DNA of 15,531 nucleotides, from the NCBI GenBank assembly GCA_030605805.1, contig JAUWHQ010000017.1, positions 1 to 15,531 of the forward strand, in the 5' to 3' direction. The notes beneath the pieces are model-generated. The model saw nothing but the letters and a program-made list of their open reading frames with translations. It had not been told where the DNA came from and did not search any database. Positions 1-6,602 of the stretch are shown here, one piece after another (position 1 is the stretch's first letter; each line of letters starts with the position of its first letter). The stretch comes from Methanosarcinales archaeon (GTDB taxonomy: Archaea; Halobacteriota; Methanosarcinia; Methanosarcinales; Methanogasteraceae). Both the position numbers and the translations under genes were made by a program.

Positions 1-470
1 GCTTTTATGAGCACGGCATCGTGAGCGCCGTGAAATCCGCCCTCGATCTTCAAAAACTTGTTTCTGCCGGTATATCCACGGGCAAGGCGCAGAGCGCTCA
101 TCGTCGCCTCTGTTCCGGACGAGACGAACCGCAGCATCTCGATGCTCGGGTAGATGGATGCGATCATTGATGCGAGCTTTACCTCCGCCTCGATCGGGGT
201 TCCGTAGAGCCAGCCGCGGTCGAGCTGGTCAGCGACTGCGCTCTTGATCGCTGGGTGCGCATGTCCGAGGATGAGCGGACCGAATCCCATGCAATAATCG
301 ATGTAGCGGTTCCCATCGATGTCCGTGATCGTGCAGCCCTCCGCAGATGCTGTGTAGAACGGATACGGCTTGATTGCACGCACCGGCGAACTGACGCCAC
401 CCGGAATGACGTTCTTTCCCTCTTCGTATCTTTTTTCTGATCGCGTGGTCGTGGTCGCAGTCATAGTCAT
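1..470 (-). CDS. hemL: Glutamate-1-semialdehyde 2,1-aminomutase, N-terminal part (cut by window edge)
   Basis: This PLP enzyme converts glutamate-1-semialdehyde to 5-aminolevulinate, the C5-route entry to heme, siroheme, F430 and corrinoids in the cytosol. About 156 residues are visible and the C-terminal two thirds, including the PLP-binding lysine, lie outside the window. Visible family motifs are PGGVSSPVRA near residues 22-31, the GCTITDIDGNRYIDY strand pair, a PLP-phosphate loop SSGTEATMSALRLARG near 117-132, and GGFHGAHD at the cut end. Two ATGs lie two codons apart (470 and 464). I chose 470 because a GTGAGG Shine-Dalgarno-like stretch sits 7 bases before it. A TATA-like AATATTTA on the minus strand (about 504-511) would give a short leader. 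The gene is divergent from the FlaJ-like gene. Identification is strong from the motifs; only its 3' completeness is unknown. Confidence 0.95.
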   Translation of the reverse strand, partial: MTMTATTTTRSEKRYEEGKNVIPGGVSSPVRAIKPYPFYTASAEGCTITDIDGNRYIDYCMGFGPLILGHAHPAIKSAVADQLDRGWLYGTPIEAEVKLASMIASIYPSIEMLRFVSSGTEATMSALRLARGYTGRNKFLKIEGGFHGAHDAVLIK

Positions 471-503
471 GGATATGCCTCACTTAGATACGGGGCGCTA
501 ACC

Positions 504-511
504 TAAATATT
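504..511 (-). promoter_or_regulatory. Putative TATA box for hemL
   Basis: Read on the minus strand the stretch is AATATTTA, about 37 bases before the chosen ATG. This would place the transcript start roughly 10-12 bases before the ATG, just ahead of or within the GTGAGG ribosome site. The 134-base gap to the divergent FlaJ-like gene must hold both promoters. On the plus strand ATATTTTC at 571-578 is the best, weaker, candidate for the other gene. Confidence 0.45.
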
Positions 512-604
512 CATTTGGGTGACACGACGATAGGGGGAGCGCACCGAAAAGAATAACATAGCAGACGACCATATTTTCATTGGAATAAACTCTTGGGGAG
601 TACT

Positions 605-2254
605 ATGGAAGCTAAAAAGGCAATTGCGTCACTGGGTGTGCCACTTCCGAAATATATCACGCGATTCGCTCTGCCGATTGTTATATTTGGATTTCTGCTC
701 TCCGGTTTATTGTATGTCTTGTTTCCGAAACTCTTTCTCGGCTCTGCGCAGTATGTCCTGCTCCTTCTCCCGATCACATGCATCGCATTTGTGGTGATGT
801 ATCCTTTTTCAGTAGCATCGGGCAAGGCAAACGAGATCGACAGCAACATGCACTACTATGTCACTCAGATGGGTGCGCTCGCCATGGCGCAGACATCGCG
901 CAAGGAACTATTCAGCATTCTGGCAAACGATCCGAACTACCACCTGCTCAGAGAGGAGTCTCAGAAGATATTTTTACTCATGGATACGTGGAACATGAGC
1001 CTTTCGGATGCATGTAGGTTCGTTGCCGTGCGAACACCATCGACCATATTCGCGGATTTTCTTGACAGACTGGCACATGCGGTGCAGTCAGGAGAGCCGA
1101 TCGAGCGGTTTTTGGAAGCTGAACAGGGCGTCGTGATGGAGGACTATGACACGATGTATCGCGGCGCGCTCACGACCGTTGACATCGTAAAAGAGATGTT
1201 CGTCTCCCTGATCATGTCCCTCATCTTTCTGGCGTCGTTTTCAGCGATCATGCCGATCATCACAGGCATGAACGCCACGAATCTGATGATAATATCGGTC
1301 TTTGCATTCGTGATGACCGATATCGCAGTCATCTTCTTCATCAGGTCAAAGGTGCCACAGGACAAGATATGGCAGCAACTTGATATTGAGAGCGCGGCTA
1401 AGCGTAATCTGAAGCGATCGGTGACCATCTCGCTTGCAGGATGTCTGGTCGTCCTTCTGCTTGTCAGATTCGTAACCGCACCAGGGGTGATCAAGACTGC
1501 AATGGTGCTTACACCGCTTTTGTATACCGGACGCATCGCAAGCAAAGAGGAAGCACGGATCAAGCGGAAGGACAACAACTACCCATCGTTTATCAGATCG
1601 CTCGGGAGTTCTGCCGGCGCAAGGGGCGGAATGGTCATCGATGCACTCAAGAGCTTACGCGCGCATGATTTCGGTCCGCTCACCACAGATATCAACCATC
1701 TGTATAGCAGATTGGTAGCACGGATCGACAAACTCACATCGTGGGACTTCTTTGCGGTCGAGACCGGGAGCAACCTGATCCACCGATTCAGTGCGATGTT
1801 TGTCGAATCCACCCACCTCGGCGCGAAGGCGGAGGTCGTTGGTGATATGATCGCAACCAACATCCACCGCATCATCCTGCTTCGGAAACTCAGGTACCAA
1901 TCTGCATCGACCATGATCGGCGTCTTCTACGGGCTCACCGCAGGCATCGGTTTTACGCTCTATATCTCGCTTGGCGTGGTCGAACTGATGCAGGGTATGT
2001 TCCAGAGCGTGGAGATGCCGCCGGGTATGTCGGTAGGCATGATCCTATACACTGATATCGACATCGGTGCGCTGTACACGTTGGTAACGATTATCATAAT
2101 ATCACATTCACTGCTCTCCGCAATAATGATCAGGCTCGTGGATGGCGGCAATCTGCTGAACGGGACCACGCATTTCGTGTTGATGGTGTGGATCGGTGCG
2201 ATCAGCGCGGTGGTCTGCAAATCGGCTGTGGCATCGCTGCTCGGGATCGGGTAG
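605..2254 (+). CDS. FlaJ/TadC-like type II secretion system F family membrane protein
   Basis: Likely the polytopic membrane platform of an archaeal type IV pilus or archaellum-like machine; such proteins couple the FlaI/GspE-type ATPase to filament assembly. It has 549 residues, matching the double-domain euryarchaeal FlaJ size. Hydrophobic segments fall near residues 20-41, 49-70, 199-220, 226-246, 272-290, 434-460, 484-508 and 521-546. Between them are two basic cytoplasmic helical regions (about 80-198 and 310-433), the expected two T2SF domains. The start is ATG 605 with GGGGAG four bases before it; an in-frame TTG at 593 lacks a ribosome site. No FlaI ATPase, prepilin or FlaK-type peptidase is adjacent: the upstream neighbour is divergent hemL and downstream is SRP RNA on the other strand. 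Family assignment is confident; whether it serves pili, archaella or another filament is not decided by the sequence. Confidence 0.82.
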   Translation: MEAKKAIASLGVPLPKYITRFALPIVIFGFLLSGLLYVLFPKLFLGSAQYVLLLLPITCIAFVVMYPFSVASGKANEIDSNMHYYVTQMGALAMAQTSRKELFSILANDPNYHLLREESQKIFLLMDTWNMSLSDACRFVAVRTPSTIFADFLDRLAHAVQSGEPIERFLEAEQGVVMEDYDTMYRGALTTVDIVKEMFVSLIMSLIFLASFSAIMPIITGMNATNLMIISVFAFVMTDIAVIFFIRSKVPQDKIWQQLDIESAAKRNLKRSVTISLAGCLVVLLLVRFVTAPGVIKTAMVLTPLLYTGRIASKEEARIKRKDNNYPSFIRSLGSSAGARGGMVIDALKSLRAHDFGPLTTDINHLYSRLVARIDKLTSWDFFAVETGSNLIHRFSAMFVESTHLGAKAEVVGDMIATNIHRIILLRKLRYQSASTMIGVFYGLTAGIGFTLYISLGVVELMQGMFQSVEMPPGMSVGMILYTDIDIGALYTLVTIIIISHSLLSAIMIRLVDGGNLLNGTTHFVLMVWIGAISAVVCKSAVASLLGIG

Positions 2255-2348
2255 GGTCACACGAATCGGGGCGGTCACGCTAACGCCGCTGGTGTCCTTG
2301 GGTGATTCTGAAACCATTCCTACCGGACACACAGAAAAACAATATGGC

Positions 2349-2353
2349 AAAAA
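2349..2353 (-). terminator. Oligo-U stop of SRP RNA
   Basis: On the minus strand a run of five T directly follows the helix 1 closing strand (after two bases). Archaeal RNA polymerase commonly terminates at such T runs. The convergent FlaJ-like gene ends about 95 bases away. Confidence 0.5.
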
Positions 2354-2355
2354 CA

Positions 2356-2671
2356 TTGCGGACACGCCAACGGTCGCCACCCGCCCGCTATCAAGTTGAT
2401 CGGAAATTCGCCTCATCCCCGCAACCCTCCAAGCGATGAAACGCCTGCGGTGATGTCTGCTCCCTTCCGGGCCTGAACCGTTTCCCGCAGCAAAGATGGT
2501 AAGCCTGCCCTCCGGCAGACTCCGCCACCAACGCCATCCCTGCAGGACGGAGATTCATTGTTGAGAATCCGGACTTAAATAGCGTTTGTAATGTCTTCCA
2601 TTGGCTTCGTCCCCCGCATATCGGCGGTTTCGGGTTACAGGTAACGCCGAATTACCCGGACTAGTCCGCAA
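2356..2671 (-). ncRNA. ffs: Signal recognition particle 7S RNA (archaeal type, complete)
   Basis: This is the RNA core of SRP, which targets nascent membrane and secreted proteins to the translocon. On the minus strand the 5' and 3' ends pair perfectly (UUGCGGAC with GUCCGCAA), forming the archaeal helix 1. The Alu domain follows, with the conserved UGUAAC turn (2634-2639) and the GAAACCGCCGAUAUGCGG segment of helices 3 and 4. A long helix 5 can be paired by hand (for example CCAAUGG with CCGUUGG, CUAUUUAAGU with ACUUGAUAG, and a 10-of-12-pair CUC...GCA stem). Helix 6 carries a GGAG tetraloop (2510-2513), the SRP19 site. Helix 8 (2445-2490) carries the CAGGCCCGGAAGGGAGCAG core with GGAA tetraloop, the SRP54 site. 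Length about 316 nt is typical. A TATA box lies 25 bases upstream and a U5 run follows 2 bases after helix 1. The ends are inferred to within a few bases. Confidence 0.93.
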
Positions 2672-2694
2672 GTACCATGTATGGATAAGTCCCA

Positions 2695-2702
2695 CTATAA
2701 AG
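2695..2702 (-). promoter_or_regulatory. TATA box of SRP RNA
   Basis: The minus-strand octamer CTTTATAG is centred about 26 bases before the deduced 5' end of helix 1. That is the standard archaeal TATA-to-start distance, so it and the helix 1 pairing support each other in defining the RNA 5' end. Confidence 0.7.
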
Positions 2703-2734
2703 TTACTGATTCTGATGGATTCTGTGGTTCCCAA

Positions 2735-2796
2735 TCTTTGCGCCCTTGCGTCATCGCGTCTTTGCGTTCCTCTGATCTAACGCAAGGTCGCAAAGG
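2735..2796. repeat. Imperfect inverted repeat of the CTTTGCG/CGCAAAG type
   Basis: Arms at 2735-2751 and 2780-2796 match in 15 of 17 positions when one is reverse-complemented. Each arm carries CTTTGCG and CTTGCGT or their complements. A further CGTCTTTGCG (2757-2766) and GACGCAAAG (2804-2812) extend the same theme. Such CTTTGCG-rich stretches recur between genes in many prokaryotic genomes. It lies between the SRP RNA promoter and the 3' end of the helix-turn-helix gene. An open frame crossing it (2681-2866) is a by-product. Confidence 0.6.
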
Positions 2797-2848
2797 TGAG
2801 AGAGACGCAAAGTTGAGAGAAGCATACGCCCGCGTTTTTTCACATACG

Positions 2849-2875
2849 CGATGGAGCTACCGTTAGCGACCATCG
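2849..2875 (-). other. Stem-loop downstream of the helix-turn-helix gene
   Basis: CGATGG (2849-2854) pairs with CCATCG (2870-2875), and inside it GCTA (2856-2859) pairs with TAGC (2864-2867). It lies 22 bases after the stop codon of the minus-strand gene. There is no T run after it on that strand, so it could be a 3'-end stabilising structure or a part of the neighbouring repeat region rather than a terminator. Confidence 0.4.
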
Positions 2876-2897
2876 GAAAACATCAGAACTAGTAAAA

Positions 2898-3332
2898 TTA
2901 CTCCCCGCTCATCGGGACATCCGGAGTGCCATAAGCCTCGTGCCAGTCGATCAACTGCCGGTACGTGCGCACCGTTGACTTGCCCGCTCCGAACATCGCC
3001 GCAATCTCGGCATCGTTTTTACCGGCATCAATGGCACGGATGAATTTGTTGATGTCAAAAGGCATCTCAAAGTCACGCCACCTGAATAGACCGAGCTTGA
3101 TCCGCGCCCGCTCGACATTGCGCATCTTCTTCCGGTCACCAAGCGATACTGCGACCACACTGTCGCTACGGTTCTGATGGTATGATTTAAAGACGGTTAC
3201 CATCTCATCAAGCGTCAGTGTGGTCTTGATGTTCAGCGACTTGATGGTGTCTTTGATCATCTGGTCGGTGGCTTTCTCGTTTGATGACAGCGTAATCATC
3301 CGTTCAATAGCTTCGTCGTCGATCTCAAGCAT
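2898..3332 (-). CDS. Hypothetical protein with C-terminal helix-turn-helix
   Basis: This 144-residue protein belongs to no family I recognise. The N-terminal half (1-60) is acidic and helical. A basic stretch with RKKMRNVERARIKL occupies 67-80. Residues 94-129 read as a resolvase- or sigma-type helix-turn-helix: FIRAIDAGKNDAEIAAMFG, a turn AGKS, then the recognition-like helix TVRTYRQLIDW. It may therefore bind DNA, for example as a regulator. The start ATG 3332 has a strong GAGGAG ribosome site 6 bases before it, and a TTTAATAA TATA-like element lies near 3385-3392. It is transcribed alone: the next minus-strand gene upstream has its own promoter. I see no recombinase, transposase or nuclease motif. 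Function is not assignable from sequence; DNA binding is an inference from the C-terminal helices. Confidence 0.72.
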   Translation of the reverse strand: MLEIDDEAIERMITLSSNEKATDQMIKDTIKSLNIKTTLTLDEMVTVFKSYHQNRSDSVVAVSLGDRKKMRNVERARIKLGLFRWRDFEMPFDINKFIRAIDAGKNDAEIAAMFGAGKSTVRTYRQLIDWHEAYGTPDVPMSGE

Positions 3333-3411
3333 TGTGTTCTCCTCGGTTGCTCAGGTGTTGATATGATAACTTCGTGCGGTTAGATTATTAAACATGTTCC
3401 GGTCTGATCAA

Positions 3412-3987
3412 TTACTCAGAACTCGCGTCCCCAAAGACATTCTCCCGATAATACCTCGAATACACGGCACCCAGCGGATTATGCGCAAGCACACGGTCCT
3501 TCACCGCAAGCGTCGTCACAGGCGCATCCGAATGCTCTGTAAAGAGAATGTCGTGCCCGATGCAGAGCCCGAGTATGATGTTTAATTCGGTCACAGCCGC
3601 ATTCAGGATCCTCGCCTGCCCGAGCGGGTTGCACATCGTCTCATGCGCCCCGGGATCCCGGATCTTCACGAGCCCGAGATCGCCTTTGTCAATCCCGCCT
3701 ACCTTGCAGCAGACCGAATATACCTCAAGGTCCCGTGCAAGAATCCTGTGCACGATTCTTGCCTCTTCCGAGAGCCCGATGCAGAACGCAAGTCCCACTT
3801 TCTTGAAATTCATCTTCTTGCAGAAGAGAATCAGCTCTTCGAGGCGTGTGAGTTCCATGTACCTTGATTCCACCTCTGCTGCTGCCCGCATCGTCTCCAG
3901 TGCCGGTTCGTAGTCGATCTCTGTCGCTATGTCGGTGCAGTTCTTGCCCTGGCGGCATTCCTTGTTTTTGCAGAGAGCGCATTTCAT
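3412..3987 (-). CDS. DUF1847 family cysteine-rich protein
   Basis: The 191-residue protein matches the DUF1847 family of predicted metal-binding proteins; its reaction is unknown. The N-terminus is CALCKNKECRQGKNC, with cysteines at residues 3, 6, 11 and 17, a spacing suited to zinc or an iron-sulfur cluster. Further cysteines include 56, 69, 93, 94, 119 and 142. The conserved GLCIGHDILFTEHSDAP and KDRVLAHNPLGAVYS blocks (about 140-178) are diagnostic. The middle (about 62-110) looks like an alpha/beta fold resembling a nucleotide or redox domain, but I see no P-loop. The start at 3987 has no clear ribosome site. A TATTTATC TATA box 25-32 bases upstream puts transcription initiation almost at the ATG, so it is probably leaderless. 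It lies 72 bases downstream of the permease gene and, having its own promoter, need not be part of that operon. Confidence 0.88.
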   Translation of the reverse strand: MKCALCKNKECRQGKNCTDIATEIDYEPALETMRAAAEVESRYMELTRLEELILFCKKMNFKKVGLAFCIGLSEEARIVHRILARDLEVYSVCCKVGGIDKGDLGLVKIRDPGAHETMCNPLGQARILNAAVTELNIILGLCIGHDILFTEHSDAPVTTLAVKDRVLAHNPLGAVYSRYYRENVFGDASSE

Positions 3988-4011
3988 GCCAATCGTTCTT
4001 TGTCTTTTTAG

Positions 4012-4019
4012 GATAAATA
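4012..4019 (-). promoter_or_regulatory. TATA box for the DUF1847 gene
   Basis: TATTTATC on the minus strand is centred about 28 bases before the ATG. A start of transcription 25-27 bases downstream coincides with the first codon, predicting a leaderless mRNA; this agrees with the lack of a ribosome site. Confidence 0.55.
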
Positions 4020-4059
4020 CCGATGCCCCGCATCCCGGACCTCCGGTTATAGCACCCCA

Positions 4060-5277
4060 TCACTCATGCCGCAGTGCGTCCACCGGATTCATCTTTGCAG
4101 CGGACCTTGCCGGCAGGAATCCCGCGAGAACTCCGATTGAGAACGAAAATAGAAGCGCAAATAACGCAAGTTCCCACGCAATCCACGCGTGCAGCAGACC
4201 GACCCCCATCTCTCTCCCGATCATCTCCACCACCAGTGCCATCCCGAAACCGAGCACGATCCCGATCAGACCGCCGAGAACACCGATCAAACCCGATTCG
4301 ACGAGGAAAAGCGTTAGGATTGTGTTGTTCTCTGCCCCGAGCGCTTTGTATATCCCGATCTCCCGTGTTCGCTCAAGAACCGATGTATACATCGTATTCA
4401 TGATCCCGACACCTCCAACGAGCAGCGAGATTGCACCGATCCCGATCAGGACTGCAGAGACCGCTGAAAGTATTCCACCGACCGTCTCCGAGAGTTGGGC
4501 GGCGGTCATGACCGTAAAATCCTCTTCGCCCCGTAATTTCTCCAGGCGATCCCGGATACGCTCTGCAACATCCTCAGGGTCAGCGCCCTCCTTCACCTTC
4601 ACAAAGAAGAAGTCGTATTCACCGCTCACGCCGAAAAGATCCTCCGCATCATCAAGACTCATGGCAATGGTCATATCATCGTCCCGGTTCCCGATCTCCT
4701 CCATGATCCCGATGACCTTGAAACCCTGATCCTTGATCTCGATCTTATCGCCTATTTTGACCTCTTTGTAGCTATCCCCGACTTTAAAAGTCTTATGCAC
4801 AATCCAGTAACCGATAGTTATCTTATGGGTATCCTTATCCTCCAGATCCCTCCCTGATTCGAGTTCATACCCCTGGACATCGAAATACGCGTCCTCTGCA
4901 ATCGAAGGCACCATGCCGACGATCGGCGCCGTTGCATCGATATCCTTGTAGGTTATGATCGAGGTTCGGTAGACCATGTAGCAGTTCGCATCGACCCCCC
5001 GCACCTTCTCGACGGCTTTTGCGTCCCGGTCTGTGAAGTATGTCGATGCGGCAGCCGGACCGAACCCGCCGCCCGGCGGCATCGGCATTATTATGATCTT
5101 GTTTACGCCCATCTTCCCGATCTGCTCGTCCATATAGACCTGCATCCCGACCCCGATCGAGATCAAGCCCACGATAGCCATGATCCCGATCACGATGCCG
5201 ATGATCGTTAAGTAACTCCGGGTTTTACGCTGCACTATGCCTCTTATGCAGAACCGGAAGTAGTCCACCAGTTTCAT
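4060..5277 (-). CDS. MacB/FtsX-type ABC transporter permease
   Basis: This 405-residue integral membrane protein is the permease half of a MacB/LolC-type mechanotransmission ABC system. An N-terminal transmembrane helix (about 20-45) is followed by a large extracytoplasmic MacB periplasmic-core domain (about 46-270). Three more helices (about 278-302, 325-353 and 371-391) form the FtsX domain. Hallmarks are RKTRSYLTIIGIVIGI at the start, GGVGIMNTMYTSVLERTREIGIYKALGA in the coupling region, and LPARSAAKMNPVDALRHE at the end. Its ATG overlaps the stop of the preceding COG1361 gene as ATGA (5274-5277), indicating translational coupling. The cognate ATPase normally sits beside such permeases but is absent here; it must be supplied from elsewhere or the system works differently. 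Substrate is unknown; with a surface-protein partner, export or envelope remodelling is more likely than import. Confidence 0.92.
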   Translation of the reverse strand: MKLVDYFRFCIRGIVQRKTRSYLTIIGIVIGIMAIVGLISIGVGMQVYMDEQIGKMGVNKIIIMPMPPGGGFGPAAASTYFTDRDAKAVEKVRGVDANCYMVYRTSIITYKDIDATAPIVGMVPSIAEDAYFDVQGYELESGRDLEDKDTHKITIGYWIVHKTFKVGDSYKEVKIGDKIEIKDQGFKVIGIMEEIGNRDDDMTIAMSLDDAEDLFGVSGEYDFFFVKVKEGADPEDVAERIRDRLEKLRGEEDFTVMTAAQLSETVGGILSAVSAVLIGIGAISLLVGGVGIMNTMYTSVLERTREIGIYKALGAENNTILTLFLVESGLIGVLGGLIGIVLGFGMALVVEMIGREMGVGLLHAWIAWELALFALLFSFSIGVLAGFLPARSAAKMNPVDALRHE

Positions 5278-6497
5278 CTGGATATAATCCTTTTAATGCG
5301 TTTTCTGAAGATAAAAGCTATCAGTGCGGTCAATATTACAATTATCCATGCATATCCTACCGCATTTCGGCGCAATTGTGACCATCTCCCCTCGGGAAGG
5401 TGTACCTTGATCGGCACATCCACAGTCATGCTGTATGCCTTGCCGTAATCATCCGCATAATCCACCTTAACAGTCACGTCGGCGCAGCCAGGCTCCGGAA
5501 GAATCGTGAAATCCACGGTGTCGTAGTCATCGCTCTCGATATCGCCGATGTACCTCGTGCTGGTATCGATCAGCTTGAACCGACTGCCATCATCCTCAGT
5601 CTCCGCAATCGTGAGAACGACGTGCTTTGCCCGCGCAAGCCCGCGGTTTGCAACGCCTATCGTGATCTCACCGACCGTGCCCGCAGTGAGTTTATCCTGG
5701 GAATCGAGGTAGATGAAGAGCGTGTTTCCGCTCACCACAGGAACCAGCACCGAATACGACTGTGCCTGTTGCGTTTCATGCACCTCGTCCTCGTACCGGA
5801 TCGTGATCTGCAGCGGATGCTGGGATAGCGCGGCGGTGTCAACAAAGAAACCAGATTCAATGATTGCGGTCTCGCCCGGTGCTATCGTGTCGATGTAGCG
5901 GATCGATGTCTTCGGGAGAATACTGGTTTGATTTCCAAAAGAGACTTTTACATTCTTCGCGGGTCCTGTTCCAACATTCTTGATCGAGAACTTTGCATCG
6001 AACTCTGACTTGGTGGCTGCTTCCGGCACATCGGCGTCCAGGAGCACGAGGTCAGGAGATCCCTGCACCCTGACCCTGATCTCCATTTTACTCTTCGTGG
6101 TGAGACGCTTTCGGTCAAAATCGCCGCTGTAGGTGATGTTGAGATCGATTATATACTCACCAGACCTTGCATCAGGATCGACGGTCAGATAATACTCGGT
6201 GTTCGCAGTCTCGCCACACCGAAGTTCGGGGAGAGTCTGCGTGGCTTTGTCAGCCTCCTTCAGTTCAAACGGCTCTTTTGCGTCCAGGTGCCAGATGATA
6301 TTCTTTGCGGGTTCGTCCCCACTGTTCGTGGTTTTGATGACGAGGGTCACCTCCTCGCCGGGGTGCGCAGGATACGGGATCTGCTGGGACAGGCTCGCAG
6401 TAAGCGCAGGGGCATCGGTGGGGTACAGTCCTTCCGCACCTGCGCCCGGCGCCATGAGCGATACGCATACAATTATAAATAGCGTAAGCCATTTCAT
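5274..6497 (-). CDS. Secreted, membrane-anchored COG1361-type S-layer-like protein
   Basis: The product is 407 residues from ATG 6497. It starts with a signal peptide (MKWLTLFIIVCVSLMAPGAGA, likely cleavage near residue 21). Three similar beta-sandwich (CARDB/COG1361-like) domains follow at about 36-145, 148-252 and 256-366. Each contains the same motif: NSGDEPAKNI, NVGTGPAKNV and NRGLARAKHV. A C-terminal helix (about 378-397) and basic tail KRIKRIISR anchor it in the membrane, so the domains face outside. A longer frame extends upstream to 6686 but runs through the divergent promoter and gene. TATA ATATATAT at 6520-6527 puts the transcript start at the chosen ATG, so the mRNA is probably leaderless. 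It overlaps the downstream permease by 4 bases, suggesting an extracellular adaptor or substrate-binding partner of that transporter. No enzymatic motif is visible. Confidence 0.88.
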   Translation of the reverse strand: MKWLTLFIIVCVSLMAPGAGAEGLYPTDAPALTASLSQQIPYPAHPGEEVTLVIKTTNSGDEPAKNIIWHLDAKEPFELKEADKATQTLPELRCGETANTEYYLTVDPDARSGEYIIDLNITYSGDFDRKRLTTKSKMEIRVRVQGSPDLVLLDADVPEAATKSEFDAKFSIKNVGTGPAKNVKVSFGNQTSILPKTSIRYIDTIAPGETAIIESGFFVDTAALSQHPLQITIRYEDEVHETQQAQSYSVLVPVVSGNTLFIYLDSQDKLTAGTVGEITIGVANRGLARAKHVVLTIAETEDDGSRFKLIDTSTRYIGDIESDDYDTVDFTILPEPGCADVTVKVDYADDYGKAYSMTVDVPIKVHLPEGRWSQLRRNAVGYAWIIVILTALIAFIFRKRIKRIISR

Positions 6498-6519
6498 AGG
6501 TGTGTAATTGTGCGGCATA

Positions 6520-6527
6520 ATATATAT
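6520..6527 (-). promoter_or_regulatory. TATA box for the COG1361-permease operon
   Basis: The minus strand reads GTGATATATATTATG here. Its centre is about 26 bases before ATG 6497, which argues for that ATG over the upstream in-frame ATG at 6518, since the latter overlaps the TATA region and would be untranscribed. Confidence 0.65.
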
Positions 6528-6549
6528 CACCACCCGGGTCAGGCAATAC

Positions 6550-6557
6550 TTATTAAT
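6550..6557 (+). promoter_or_regulatory. TATA box for ADH synthase gene
   Basis: TTATTAAT on the plus strand is centred about 50 bases before ATG 6603. Initiation near 6578 would leave a leader of about 25 bases containing the GGTGA ribosome site at 6594-6598. The divergent operon uses a separate TATA box about 30 bases away. Confidence 0.5.
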
Positions 6558-6602
6558 GCCCGGCGTGGTAATATCACATATACGATTCAGAACGGTGAAA
6601 TC

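Noticed and set aside
593..604. TTG start four codons upstream of the FlaJ-like ATG
   Set aside because: The GGGGAG ribosome site lies between it and ATG 605, so it would be inside the coding region.
2571..2582. CTATTTAAGT as a promoter TATA box on the minus strand
   Set aside because: It pairs with ACUUGAUAG as part of helix 5 inside the SRP RNA.
2681..2866. 61-residue plus-strand ORF
   Set aside because: It runs through the CTTTGCG inverted repeat, lacks a ribosome site and has no family resemblance.
3929..4729. 266-residue plus-strand ORF
   Set aside because: It is antisense to the well-supported permease, is rich in Ser/Pro/Arg/Ile as expected of a shadow frame, and has no motif.
6510..6602. 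Upstream extension of ADH synthase
   Set aside because: It covers the promoter region; the ATG at 6603 has the ribosome site and aligns with family N-termini.
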